Below the pieces are notes generated by a model, which was not told the origin of the DNA, searched no databases, and saw nothing but the letters and a program-made list of their open reading frames with translations. A DNA stretch of 64,000 nucleotides from DASSNU01 sp035701265 (GTDB taxonomy: Bacteria; Gemmatimonadota; Gemmatimonadetes; Gemmatimonadales; Gemmatimonadaceae), in contig DASSNU010000001.1 in the NCBI GenBank assembly GCA_035701265.1, positions 1 to 64,000 of the forward strand. Direction: 5' to 3'. The translations under genes were made by a program, and so were the position numbers. Positions 44,501 to 54,244 of the stretch are shown here, one piece after another (positions within the stretch are counted from its first letter, which is position 1; every line of letters begins with the position of its first letter).

Positions 44501-45309
44501 GACTCTGGGTGCTGGGGAGCAGCAGCGCGGGAAACGCGGTGCTGCTCGAGAGCGGGGAGACGCGCGTGCTGGTGGACGCCGGCTTCCACCCGCGCACCCT
44601 CGCGGCGCGCCTGCACGCGATCGGCGTTCCCCCGGGGAGCATTGCCGCGGCACTCATCACGCACGAGCACGGCGACCACGTACGTGGCGCGTGCGCCGGC
44701 GCGCGCCGCTGGGGGTGGGCGCTCTACGCCACGCGCGGCACCATCGCCGCCGTGCCGGAGCTGGCAGCCGCTGGCGCGCAGCCCATCGGCACCGCGCGCC
44801 CGGTGGCGGTGGGCGACCTCGCCCTGCACGCGATGCCCACCTCGCACGATGCCGCCGAGCCGGTGGGCGTGGTGGCGACCGATACCAGGACCGGCGCGCG
44901 CGCCGGCATCGCCTACGATCTTGGACGCGCGGACGCGGGAGTGCATCGCGCGCTCCAGGATCTGGAGCTGCTGGTGCTGGAAGCCAATCACGATCCGCAG
45001 ATGCTGCGTGCCGGTCCGTATCCGCGCTCGGTGCAGGCGCGCATCGCCAGTGCACGCGGGCATCTGAGCAACGCGGCGGCTGCGTCGCTCGCCTGTGCAT
45101 GCGCCGGCCGCACGCTCGCGCATCTGGTGCTGGCGCATCTGAGCGTGCGGTGCAACGACCCGCACGTAGCGACGCACACCGTGGGGAGCGCGCTCGCGCG
45201 CACCGCGTTCCGCGGCGCGCTCCACACCGCTCCGCCGCAGCGCCCGATCGGACCCTTCCTCGCGCGGCGTGCTGCGCCCGCCGCCACGCAGCTGGCACTC
45301 GCGCTGTAA
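44497..45309 (+). CDS. Metallo-beta-lactamase-fold hydrolase (YycJ-like)
   Basis: 270 residues with LWVLGSSSAGNAVLLESG at the start, the metal motif LITHEHGDHVRGA, PTSHDAAEPVG and LVLEANHDPQMLRAGPYPRSVQARIASARGHLSN. This matches the YycJ/WalJ-type group, linked in Firmicutes to cell division and DNA repair. It ends the plus-strand run that begins at 41329. Confidence 0.87.
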   Translation: MRLWVLGSSSAGNAVLLESGETRVLVDAGFHPRTLAARLHAIGVPPGSIAAALITHEHGDHVRGACAGARRWGWALYATRGTIAAVPELAAAGAQPIGTARPVAVGDLALHAMPTSHDAAEPVGVVATDTRTGARAGIAYDLGRADAGVHRALQDLELLVLEANHDPQMLRAGPYPRSVQARIASARGHLSNAAAASLACACAGRTLAHLVLAHLSVRCNDPHVATHTVGSALARTAFRGALHTAPPQRPIGPFLARRAAPAATQLALAL

Positions 45310-45417
45310 CATCCGGTCGCGGATCGCGCGCCGTTCCCGCGCGGTGACATCCGGTCGCCCACGGCGCCGGCCGCGTGACCGGCGTGCGGCACGCGGGCCG
45401 TCGCCACCTGGATGACA

Positions 45418-45450
45418 ACACGCCTGGAGACCGGAGGTCTCCAGGCGTGT
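45418..45450. terminator. Perfect 15-bp hairpin between convergent genes
   Basis: ACACGCCTGGAGACC and GGTCTCCAGGCGTGT flank a three-base loop (GGA). It lies between the hydrolase (plus) and groL (minus), 24 bases before the groL stop. Neither strand has a proper T run, so it may be a bidirectional terminator that works with Rho or an mRNA-end stabiliser. Confidence 0.65.
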
Positions 45451-45474
45451 GTACGTGCTGGGACGCCGGTGGGC

Positions 45475-47106
<1,632 letters not shown>

Positions 47107-47190
47107 ATGTCGTACTCCTCACGAAATGGCGAAGTGAGCAAAAGTCACCGGCCGGCCACGCACACCCGGCACGGTACGCGATCCGTGGCC

Positions 47191-47499
47191 TCAGCCGACG
47201 ATCGCGAGAATGTCGGTTTCCTTCAGGATCAGGTACTGCTCGCCGTCGAGCGTCACCTCGGTGCCGCTGTACTTCCCGTAGAGCACGCGCTCGCCGACCT
47301 TCACGTCCATCGGCACGCGCTTGTCCTTTTCGAAGCGGCCGGGGCCGACAGCGACGATCTCACCCTGTTGCGGCTTCTCCTTGGCCGTATCCGGGATGTA
47401 GAGCCCGCCCCGCATCTGCTCGCTCTCTTCGAGCGGCTTGACGACGACACGGTCCGCGAGTGGGCTGACCTTGACAGCCGTGGCACTCTTGGTGGCCAT
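47191..47499 (-). CDS. groS: Co-chaperonin GroES
   Basis: 102 residues capping GroEL: SPLADRVVVKPLEESEQMRGGLYIPDTAKEKP (mobile loop included), GEIVAVGPGRF, GERVLYGKYSGTEVTLDGEQYLILKETDILAIV. It is transcribed first, from a CIRCE-controlled promoter. Confidence 0.97.
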   Translation of the reverse strand: MATKSATAVKVSPLADRVVVKPLEESEQMRGGLYIPDTAKEKPQQGEIVAVGPGRFEKDKRVPMDVKVGERVLYGKYSGTEVTLDGEQYLILKETDILAIVG

Positions 47500-47551
47500 A
47501 GACTTCCCCTCCAGCGTATTGGTTCAGACCGACCAGTTGCACGAGAATGTG

Positions 47552-47578
47552 TTAGCACTCGTGTCGGAGGAGTGCTAA
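47552..47578. promoter_or_regulatory. CIRCE operator (HrcA binding site)
   Basis: TTAGCACTC-N9-GAGTGCTAA, a perfect match to the CIRCE consensus, between the groS promoter and gene. The heat-shock repressor HrcA binds this element; hrcA is not in the window. Confidence 0.96.
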
Positions 47579-47586
47579 CAGCCGGT

Positions 47587-47615
47587 AAGCTAGACGCCCC
47601 CGGTACGGGCGTCAA
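47587..47615 (-). promoter_or_regulatory. groS-groL promoter
   Basis: TTGACG (47615-47610), a 17-base spacer and TAGCTT (47592-47587). CIRCE follows eight bases downstream, so a bound HrcA would cover the transcription start. Confidence 0.75.
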
Positions 47616-47906
47616 GGCGGTCCAAGCAGGGGATGTGCCGCACTGAAGCGGCCACATCGAACGCGTTCCGTGCGGCATTTCTGCACGCATGACAGGGCGC
47701 AGTGCGGCCTCCTGCCAGCGGTGCAGACCGGACGGCGTCCGGGGTGGCGGCGCGCCAGCGCGCTGGACGATCCATGGAGGGTGCGCGGTGTGCTCCCCTC
47801 CCCTGAGTGAGCCGACGCCACCATGCGGCGGCCGCGGAGTTGAGGCGCCGACGGCGACGTGCCGGCCCGGACGCCAGCGCCGCGCGTCGCGGCAAAGGTG
47901 CGGGCT
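47616..47906. other. Intergenic gap between coaX and groS
   Basis: About 290 bases with no supported gene. No T-run hairpin or tRNA was seen. GC content is as high as in the genes, and the short frames on both strands have no family-like sequence. Confidence 0.5.
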
Positions 47907-48683
47907 CTACTTGGCGCTCAGGATGTCGTGCGCCAGGCGGAGGCCGTGGAGGGTGAGATAGGGCTCCACCAGCTCGATCTCGCGGCAGAGCGGCGCCACC
48001 ACCTCCGCCAGTCCACCCGTCGCTACCGTCCGCGGACTCGAAGGGGACGGCCACTCCTGCCGGATGCGGCGGACCAATCCGTCTATGGCTTCGGCCGCTC
48101 CCAGGAGCACCCCCGCACGAATGCACTCCTCCGTGCGACGCCCGATCGCGCGCACCGGAGCCACGAGCTCGGTGGCCGGGAGCTTGGACGTGCGCCGCAC
48201 CAGCGACTCGAGCGAGGTCGCCACTCCGGGAGCGATGATCCCGCCCAGGAACACCCCGTTCCCGGTGATGCAATCGAAGGTCGTGGCGGTCCCCAGGTCC
48301 ACCACCACCGAGTCGCACGCGTAGATCCGGCTGGCGGCGAGGGTGTTGATGATGCGGTCCGCGCCTACGGTGAGCGGTTCCTCCACGTCGAGCACGATCG
48401 GCAGATCGGAGGCGGCATCCACCACGATCGCGGGACAGTCGAGCCATGCCTCGCACGCATCAGCCAGGGGGCGCGTGATGGCCGGCACCACGGAGCCGAT
48501 CGCGGCTCCGGCGATCCCGTCGCGCGCATCGGGTTTGCTCGCCAGGAGCGATGTGACCAGCAACCCGAACTCGTCCGTGGTGCGGGCCAGCGGCGTCGTG
48601 ATGCGCCAGTGTGCGCGGAGCGCATCCCCGTCGAACAATCCCACCGTGGTCTCGGTGTTCCCCACGTCGAAGACGACGATCAC
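47907..48683 (-). CDS. coaX: Type III pantothenate kinase
   Basis: It phosphorylates pantothenate, the first step of CoA synthesis. 258 residues with the ASKHA-type motifs VFDVGNTETTVGLFDGD, VGADRIINTLAA, VVVDLGTATTFDCI and PGVATSLESLVRRTSKLP. The GTG overlaps the birA stop (GTGA); birA-coaX pairing is common. Confidence 0.94.
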   Translation of the reverse strand: MIVVFDVGNTETTVGLFDGDALRAHWRITTPLARTTDEFGLLVTSLLASKPDARDGIAGAAIGSVVPAITRPLADACEAWLDCPAIVVDAASDLPIVLDVEEPLTVGADRIINTLAASRIYACDSVVVDLGTATTFDCITGNGVFLGGIIAPGVATSLESLVRRTSKLPATELVAPVRAIGRRTEECIRAGVLLGAAEAIDGLVRRIRQEWPSPSSPRTVATGGLAEVVAPLCREIELVEPYLTLHGLRLAHDILSAK

Positions 48684-49447
48684 GAATCCTCCTCGAAGAC
48701 GAGCGATCCCGCCCTGCACTCCCGCTCGCCGTGCTCGGTGCGCACGATGAGCGCTCCATCCGCCGCGATCCCCACCACACATCCGGGCACCGGTGCGCGA
48801 CAGCGGCGCCCGCGCGCCACGTCGCGCGCTGCGTACGCCTCGCGCTCCTCCGCGCTCAACACGCCCTCGCTCCGGAGCGCTTGACCGATGGCCGGCACCA
48901 CGCGCTCGAGCACCTCGACACGCGACGTGCCGTCGGGGAGAGACGCCGCCCCGGCCACGTCATGGGGAACGCGCACGTTGAGGCCGAGCCCGGCCGCCAC
49001 CCACTCCGCACGATCGTCACGCCAGCGCGCCTCCACGAGAATGCCTCCCACCTTGCCGCCGCGCAGATAGAGATCGTTGGGCCACTTGATGCGCACCATC
49101 TCGTGCGCCAGTGCATCGAGCGCTTCCGCGACGCGCAGTCCGATGCGGAGCGAGAGCTGCGGCGCCGCGCCCATCCCCGTGGGGCGCGCGAGCATCGTGA
49201 GCCACACGCCGGCGCCCGCGCTGGACGCCCACTGGTGCCCACCGCGTCCGCGTCCGGCCGTCTGTGCATCGGCGAGCACGATCGTTCCGCCGGGCGCGCC
49301 GGCAGCCGCAGCCTCGTGCGCCGCATCCTGCGTGGAGGGAAGCGTGTGCCACAGCTCCACGCGCGGCACACCGAGACGCACCGCCAGCGTGGCGGCGTCC
49401 ACGCCGTCGAACGTGGCCGCGCGCGCGGCGTCCGCCGCCGTCGTCAC
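48680..49447 (-). CDS. birA: Biotin-[acetyl-CoA-carboxylase] ligase
   Basis: It activates biotin and attaches it to carboxyl-carrier proteins. 255 residues with STQDAAHEAAAAGAPGGTIVLADAQTAGRGRGGHQW (biotin/AMP loop) and RIKWPNDLYLRGGKVGGILVE. There is no N-terminal winged helix, so it should be a monofunctional ligase rather than a repressor. The GTG overlaps the uppP stop. Confidence 0.92.
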   Translation of the reverse strand: MTTAADAARAATFDGVDAATLAVRLGVPRVELWHTLPSTQDAAHEAAAAGAPGGTIVLADAQTAGRGRGGHQWASSAGAGVWLTMLARPTGMGAAPQLSLRIGLRVAEALDALAHEMVRIKWPNDLYLRGGKVGGILVEARWRDDRAEWVAAGLGLNVRVPHDVAGAASLPDGTSRVEVLERVVPAIGQALRSEGVLSAEEREAYAARDVARGRRCRAPVPGCVVGIAADGALIVRTEHGERECRAGSLVFEEDS

Positions 49448-50247
49448 CCGCGGAACGCCACCACGGCCAGCACCACAGCGCCGAGCACGAGCCGGTAGAG
49501 CGCGAACGCGCCGAAGCTGTGGCGTGTCACGTAGCGCAACAGGACGTGGATCGCGAGCCATCCGCTCACGGCGGCAGCGAGCACTCCCGCCATCACCGCG
49601 GCACCCATCCCCGGTGCAGCGAGGGCGCGCGGCGCCTCGAACACCGCGGCCGCCGCGATGATCGGCATGCTGAGCAGGAAACTGAAGGTGGCCGCAGCCT
49701 CGCGGTCGATCGCGAGCGCCCGCGCGGCGGTGATGGTCGACCCGGATCGCGAGACGCCGGGCACCAGCGCGAAGAGCTGCGCCACGCCGATGAGCAGCGC
49801 GTCGCGCCAGGTGAGCTGGCCCAGCGGCCGCCGTTCGGGGACGACGCGATCCGCCAGCCAGAGAAGAAATCCGAGCGTCATGAGCGCCACGGCGATGAGC
49901 GCCGGGGTGCGGAACGTCGTCTCCGCCGCGTGCTGGAGCAACACGCCGCCGATCCCGCCGGGGATGGTACCGATCACCAGGAACAGCACCATCCGCTCGC
50001 TCGGCGTTTCGATGCGACGGGTCATGACGATGTGCCAGCCGGCGCGCGCCAGCGTCACCCACTCGCGGCGAAAGTACAGCAACACCGCCACGAGCGTGCC
50101 CACGTGCAGCGCGACGTCGAACGCGAGCCCGGGCTCGGGCCATCCGAACAGCCACGGCGCGAGCGCAAGGTGGGCGGAGCTGCTGATGGGGAGGAACTCC
50201 GCCAATCCTTGCAGCACGCCCAGCACGATGGCGTGAAACAGCGTCAT
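49444..50247 (-). CDS. uppP: Undecaprenyl-diphosphatase
   Basis: It recycles the lipid carrier for peptidoglycan and O-antigen and is the target pathway of bacitracin. 267 residues, a polytopic membrane protein with both signatures: LQGLAEFLPISSSAHL and ALVPGVSRSGSTITAARAL. The ATG overlaps the bshA stop (ATGA). Confidence 0.95.
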   Translation of the reverse strand: MTLFHAIVLGVLQGLAEFLPISSSAHLALAPWLFGWPEPGLAFDVALHVGTLVAVLLYFRREWVTLARAGWHIVMTRRIETPSERMVLFLVIGTIPGGIGGVLLQHAAETTFRTPALIAVALMTLGFLLWLADRVVPERRPLGQLTWRDALLIGVAQLFALVPGVSRSGSTITAARALAIDREAAATFSFLLSMPIIAAAAVFEAPRALAAPGMGAAVMAGVLAAAVSGWLAIHVLLRYVTRHSFGAFALYRLVLGAVVLAVVAFRG

Positions 50248-51374
50248 GAGTGGTGCAGGATGCGTTGGTAGTACTGCTCGTACTGCGCGACGACGTCATC
50301 CTCGGAAAAGCGCTGGCGCGCGTCGGCGGCCGCGGCAGCGCTCATCCGCTCCCAACGCCCGGCATCGCCGAGGATTTCGATGGCCGCCGCGGCCATCGAC
50401 GCGACGTCTCCCACCTCGCGCAGTGCGCCGGTGACGCCGTCGTGCACGACTTCCGGAAGTCCCCCCGCGCGCGAGCCGACCACCGGCACGCCGCACGCCA
50501 GCGCTTCGAGCGCGCTCAGCCCGAACGACTCGTTCTGGCTGGGGAGCAGAAACAGATCCGCCGAGGCGAGGAGCGGCGCGACATCGGTGATCTTGCCGAG
50601 GAAGTAGACGGATGATGCGACGCCGGCGGCGCGCGCTTCCTCTTCCGCTTCCACGCGGTCGGGGCCGTCGCCGACCATGAAGAGCACCGCGGGGATCGTC
50701 CGCACGACCTGCGCGAAGATGCGCACGATGTCGCGCACGCGTTTCACCGGGCGGAAGTTCGACACGTGCATCAGGATGCGCCGCCCGCCCACTTCCTCGC
50801 GCAGCGCCGTGGAGTAGCGCGCGCGATCGAACACGCGTGGATTGACGAAGTTGTGGATCACCTCCACCGCGCACTCGCTGCAGCCGAACGCACGGTACGT
50901 CTCGTCGCGCAGATACTGCGACACCGCGGTGAGCCCGTCGGAGCGCTCGATGGAGAACTTGGTGATCGTCCGGAAGCTGGGGTCCTGCCCCACCAGGGTG
51001 ATGTCCGTGCCGTGGAGCGTGGTGATGATCCGCACATCGGCGCCGCTCTCCCGCAGCATCTCGCGCGCGATCCAGGCGCTCGTGGCGTGCGGAATGGCAT
51101 AGTGCACGTGCAGGATCTCCAGCCCGTGCTCCCGGACCACCTCGTGCATCCGCACGGCGAGCGCGAGATCGTAGGGCGGATACTCGAACAGCGGATACCG
51201 TCCCACTTCCACTTCGTGAAAGAACGTGTGCGGCACGAAGCTGGGCAGACGGAACGGTTGCTGGTACGTGATGAAGTGGACCTCGTGGCCATGCGCGGCG
51301 AGCGCGATGCCGAGCTCGGTGGCGACCGCCCCGGAGCCGCCGTACGTCGGATAGCAGGTGATCCCGATCTTCAT
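50244..51374 (-). CDS. bshA: N-acetyl-alpha-D-glucosaminyl L-malate synthase
   Basis: A GT4 glycosyltransferase that starts bacillithiol synthesis by joining GlcNAc to L-malate. 376 residues with IGITCYPTYGGSGAVATELGIALAAHGHEVHFITY, HVHYAIPHATSAWIAREML, TTLHGTDITLVGQDPSF and the donor-binding SQNESFGLSALEALACGVPVV. The N-terminal signature is specific to BshA. bshB and bshC are not in the window. The ATG overlaps the miaA stop. Confidence 0.92.
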   Translation of the reverse strand: MKIGITCYPTYGGSGAVATELGIALAAHGHEVHFITYQQPFRLPSFVPHTFFHEVEVGRYPLFEYPPYDLALAVRMHEVVREHGLEILHVHYAIPHATSAWIAREMLRESGADVRIITTLHGTDITLVGQDPSFRTITKFSIERSDGLTAVSQYLRDETYRAFGCSECAVEVIHNFVNPRVFDRARYSTALREEVGGRRILMHVSNFRPVKRVRDIVRIFAQVVRTIPAVLFMVGDGPDRVEAEEEARAAGVASSVYFLGKITDVAPLLASADLFLLPSQNESFGLSALEALACGVPVVGSRAGGLPEVVHDGVTGALREVGDVASMAAAAIEILGDAGRWERMSAAAAADARQRFSEDDVVAQYEQYYQRILHHS

Positions 51375-52294
51375 GCGCGAGCGCTCTCCCCCTCCCACCA
51401 CGCCGCCGCGCGCTCGAGCGCGCCGGAGGCCTCCGGATCGATGCACGTGACGTCGGCGCCGACGAGCTGATGCCGGAACCACGTGCGCTGTCGTTTGGCG
51501 TACTGTCGTGTCGCCCGCTCGATGTCCGGCAACGCATCCATCCGCGAGCGCTGGCCGAGCACCAGCGCCCGCATGGCCCGGTACCCCGTGGCTTCCCACG
51601 CGGGCGCATCCGCCGGCACCTCGCGCAGAAGCCCGACCGTCTCCTCCTCCCACCCGGCGTCGAGCATCGCGCGCACGCGCGCGGCGATGCGGTCGCGCAG
51701 CGCCGCCGGCGACGGATCGAGCACAAGATAGCGCACCGCAAGCCCGGGCGCCCGCGCGCCCCGCCGGTACCATTCGGTAATCGGAACGCCGGTGAGCGTG
51801 GCGACCTCGATCGCACGGATGAGCTGCGCGCGCCCCAGGTCGGCGCGCGCCGGATCCACCGCGCGCGTCCACCGCCGGAGCGACTGCGTGTCGTACGCAG
51901 CGAGCTCCGCCGCGAGCGCGGCACGGCGCGCCGGATCCAGCGGAGGCTCCTCGAACAGCGGCTGCGCGAGGGCGCGCACGTAGAATCCGGTGCCCCCCAC
52001 CACCACCGGCACGCGCCCCGCCGCGCGCGCCGCGGCGATCCAGCCAACCGCCTCGCGCGCCCATCGCCCTGCCGACACGCGCTCGCGCGGATCGGCGACA
52101 TCCACGCCGGCGTGCGGCACGCGCGCGCGATCGGCGAGCGAGGGCTTGGCCGTGCCGATGTCGAACCGGCGGTAGACCTGGCGCGAATCGGCACTCACGA
52201 TGGTGCCGTGGTAGCGTTCCGCCAACTGCATGGCCACGGCCGACTTTCCCGCGGCGGTCGGGCCGACGATGACGCGCAGACTATCGCCGCCCAA
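51371..52294 (-). CDS. miaA: tRNA dimethylallyltransferase
   Basis: It adds the dimethylallyl group to A37 of tRNAs reading UNN codons. 307 residues: P-loop VIVGPTAAGKSAVAMQLAERY, SADSRQVYRRFDIGTAKPS, VVVGGTGFYVRAL and RQYAKRQRTWFRHQ. No ATG or GTG fits; a TTG at 52294 with GGAG seven bases upstream, inside the end of mutL (14-base overlap), is the likely start. Confidence 0.93.
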   Translation of the reverse strand: MGGDSLRVIVGPTAAGKSAVAMQLAERYHGTIVSADSRQVYRRFDIGTAKPSLADRARVPHAGVDVADPRERVSAGRWAREAVGWIAAARAAGRVPVVVGGTGFYVRALAQPLFEEPPLDPARRAALAAELAAYDTQSLRRWTRAVDPARADLGRAQLIRAIEVATLTGVPITEWYRRGARAPGLAVRYLVLDPSPAALRDRIAARVRAMLDAGWEEETVGLLREVPADAPAWEATGYRAMRALVLGQRSRMDALPDIERATRQYAKRQRTWFRHQLVGADVTCIDPEASGALERAAAWWEGESARA

Positions 52295-54119
52295 ACCGCC
52301 GCTCCACCTCGTCCCAGGGCACGTGGACGATGGTCGCGCGACCGTGGACATCGTGCGCGGGAAGCGTCGTGCGCACGAGCGCGACGTACAACGCGCGCAT
52401 CTCCGCGGGAGCCAACGCGTCACCCGCCTTGATGGCGGCCTTGCACGCCACGGTCGCCGCGAGCCGCTCGTGTCGCGATGCCGCGGCCGCGTGCCGGTCC
52501 CCCGCGAGCGACGCCAACGTCTCGCGCAGACATCGCTCCGCATCGAAGCGCGGATGCGGCAACGGCACACTGCGCACGATGAGCGTGTGTCCCCCGAATC
52601 CCTCGATCTCGAAGCCCAGGCGCTCCAGCACCTCGCGATGCGCCTCGAACGCGTCCGCTTCCGCGGGAGCAAGGTGCAGCGTGAGTGGCAGCAGGAGCCG
52701 CTGCGACCCGGCGTCTCCCTGCTCGAGCGTCGTGAGAAAGCGCTCGTACAGCACGCGCTCGTGTGCCGAGTGTTGATCGATGAGCACCATGCCCTCGTCG
52801 CTCTCGAACATGATGAACGTCCGGCGCAACTGGACGAGGGGGGGAATGAACACGCCGGGCACGATGTCCAGTGCGGAGGCGCGTGCTGCCGCCTCCGGTT
52901 CGCCGGGGAGTGCGGCCGTGCCCTCGCCGCTCTCCTCCGTGCTCCCGCGCTCCGTGCGCGGGGCGCCGCCGGCACTCGCCCCCGCCGCGCCGGGCAATTC
53001 CTGAGGCGACACGCTCAGGACGCGGTGCCCGAACCATCCGGGGTCATCCGGCGGCGGGGCGTTCGTCGGTGCCGACACGCCCGCCGCAGGCAAAGCGCCT
53101 CGCCACCAGCGTGTGCGCAGCGGCGCGGCGCTCGCTGTCCCACCCAGCGCGCGGCGCACGGCGTCCTCCACCGCGCGCTCGATCGCCCACCGGTCATGAA
53201 AGCGCACTTCCGCCTTGGTGGGGTGCACGTTCACGTCCACGGCATCGGACGGCACGAGCAGATCGAGCAGGATGGTGGGACGCGCGCCGCTCGGCACCGT
53301 GGAGCGATACGCAGACTCCGCGGCACGCACGAGCCCCGGGTCGCGCACCGCGCGACCGTTCACCGAGAGAAAGACACGGCGCGCCGCAGCACCCACGTCC
53401 GCCGGGCGCTCGACGAGCCCGGAGACCATCACTTCACCCGACACGTCATCGACATCGAGCAATCGGCTGGCGAGCGCGCCTCCCCAGAGCGCCGCAACGC
53501 GCGCGCGCAGCGACGGCGCCGGCGGGAGCGTGAGCGATGGACGGCCGTCATGCGTGACGGTGAAGCGCACGTCGCGCCGCATGAGCGCGAGTCCGGTGAG
53601 CATCTCGACCATCGCGCGCCATTCGCCGCGCGGCGAGCGGAGGAACCGCTGGCGAACAGGCGCATTGAAGAACAGCCGCGACACGGTGACCGTGGTGCCG
53701 CGTCGCCGCGCACCCTCGCTCACCTCCACGATCTCCCCCGCACGGACGCGAATGGTCGTGCCTGCACCGTCGGCAGCCGCGGTGTGCAGCTCCAGCTCCG
53801 ACACCGACGCGATCGCGGGCAACGCCTCACCGCGGAAGCCGAAGCTCACCACGCCGACCAGGTCGTCCGTATCGTGGATCTTGGAGGTGGCGTGTCGCGC
53901 GAGCGCGAGCCGCGCATCGTCGCCCTCCATGCCCTGTCCGTCATCCGCGACGCGGATGCGCGCACGGCCACCCTCCTCGACGGCAACGTCGATGGTCGTC
54001 GCGGCCGCGTCGAGCGCGTTCTCCACCAGCTCCTTGACCACCGATCCGGGACGCTCGATCACCTCGCCGGCGGCGATCTGATCCACCACCGGATCGGGGA
54101 GCACGGCAATGCGCGGCAT
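52281..54119 (-). CDS. mutL: DNA mismatch repair protein MutL, endonuclease type
   Basis: 612 residues. The N-terminal GHKL ATPase is complete (IAAGEVIERPGSVVKELVENALDA, VADDGQGM, ATSKI, GFRGEALPAIASV). A Pro/Ala-rich linker of about 100 residues leads to the C-terminal domain with the metal endonuclease motif DQHSAHERVLYE (consensus DQHAx2Ex4E) and ACKAAIKAGD. Such MutL proteins nick DNA themselves, as in MutH-less bacteria. mutS is not in the window. Confidence 0.95.
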   Translation of the reverse strand: MPRIAVLPDPVVDQIAAGEVIERPGSVVKELVENALDAAATTIDVAVEEGGRARIRVADDGQGMEGDDARLALARHATSKIHDTDDLVGVVSFGFRGEALPAIASVSELELHTAAADGAGTTIRVRAGEIVEVSEGARRRGTTVTVSRLFFNAPVRQRFLRSPRGEWRAMVEMLTGLALMRRDVRFTVTHDGRPSLTLPPAPSLRARVAALWGGALASRLLDVDDVSGEVMVSGLVERPADVGAAARRVFLSVNGRAVRDPGLVRAAESAYRSTVPSGARPTILLDLLVPSDAVDVNVHPTKAEVRFHDRWAIERAVEDAVRRALGGTASAAPLRTRWWRGALPAAGVSAPTNAPPPDDPGWFGHRVLSVSPQELPGAAGASAGGAPRTERGSTEESGEGTAALPGEPEAAARASALDIVPGVFIPPLVQLRRTFIMFESDEGMVLIDQHSAHERVLYERFLTTLEQGDAGSQRLLLPLTLHLAPAEADAFEAHREVLERLGFEIEGFGGHTLIVRSVPLPHPRFDAERCLRETLASLAGDRHAAAASRHERLAATVACKAAIKAGDALAPAEMRALYVALVRTTLPAHDVHGRATIVHVPWDEVERRFGRR

Positions 54120-54180
54120 CCGGGTAAACTACGCCGTGCGCGGGTGACGTGACAGCGTGGGCGCCGCCGGTCGTGCGTGG

Positions 54181-54244
54181 GTGCGCCGATGCGCGCCGGT
54201 GCGTGCCGGTGCGCGCCGGTGCGCGGCGGTGCGCGGCGGTGCGC
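54181..54244. repeat. 10-base tandem repeat between mutL and the Bat operon
   Basis: Five in-register copies of a GCGCGCCGGT-like 10-mer at 54191-54240, preceded by a degenerate copy and followed by a partial one. Only one or two bases differ between copies. It ends at the stop codon of the BatD-like gene. Confidence 0.75.
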
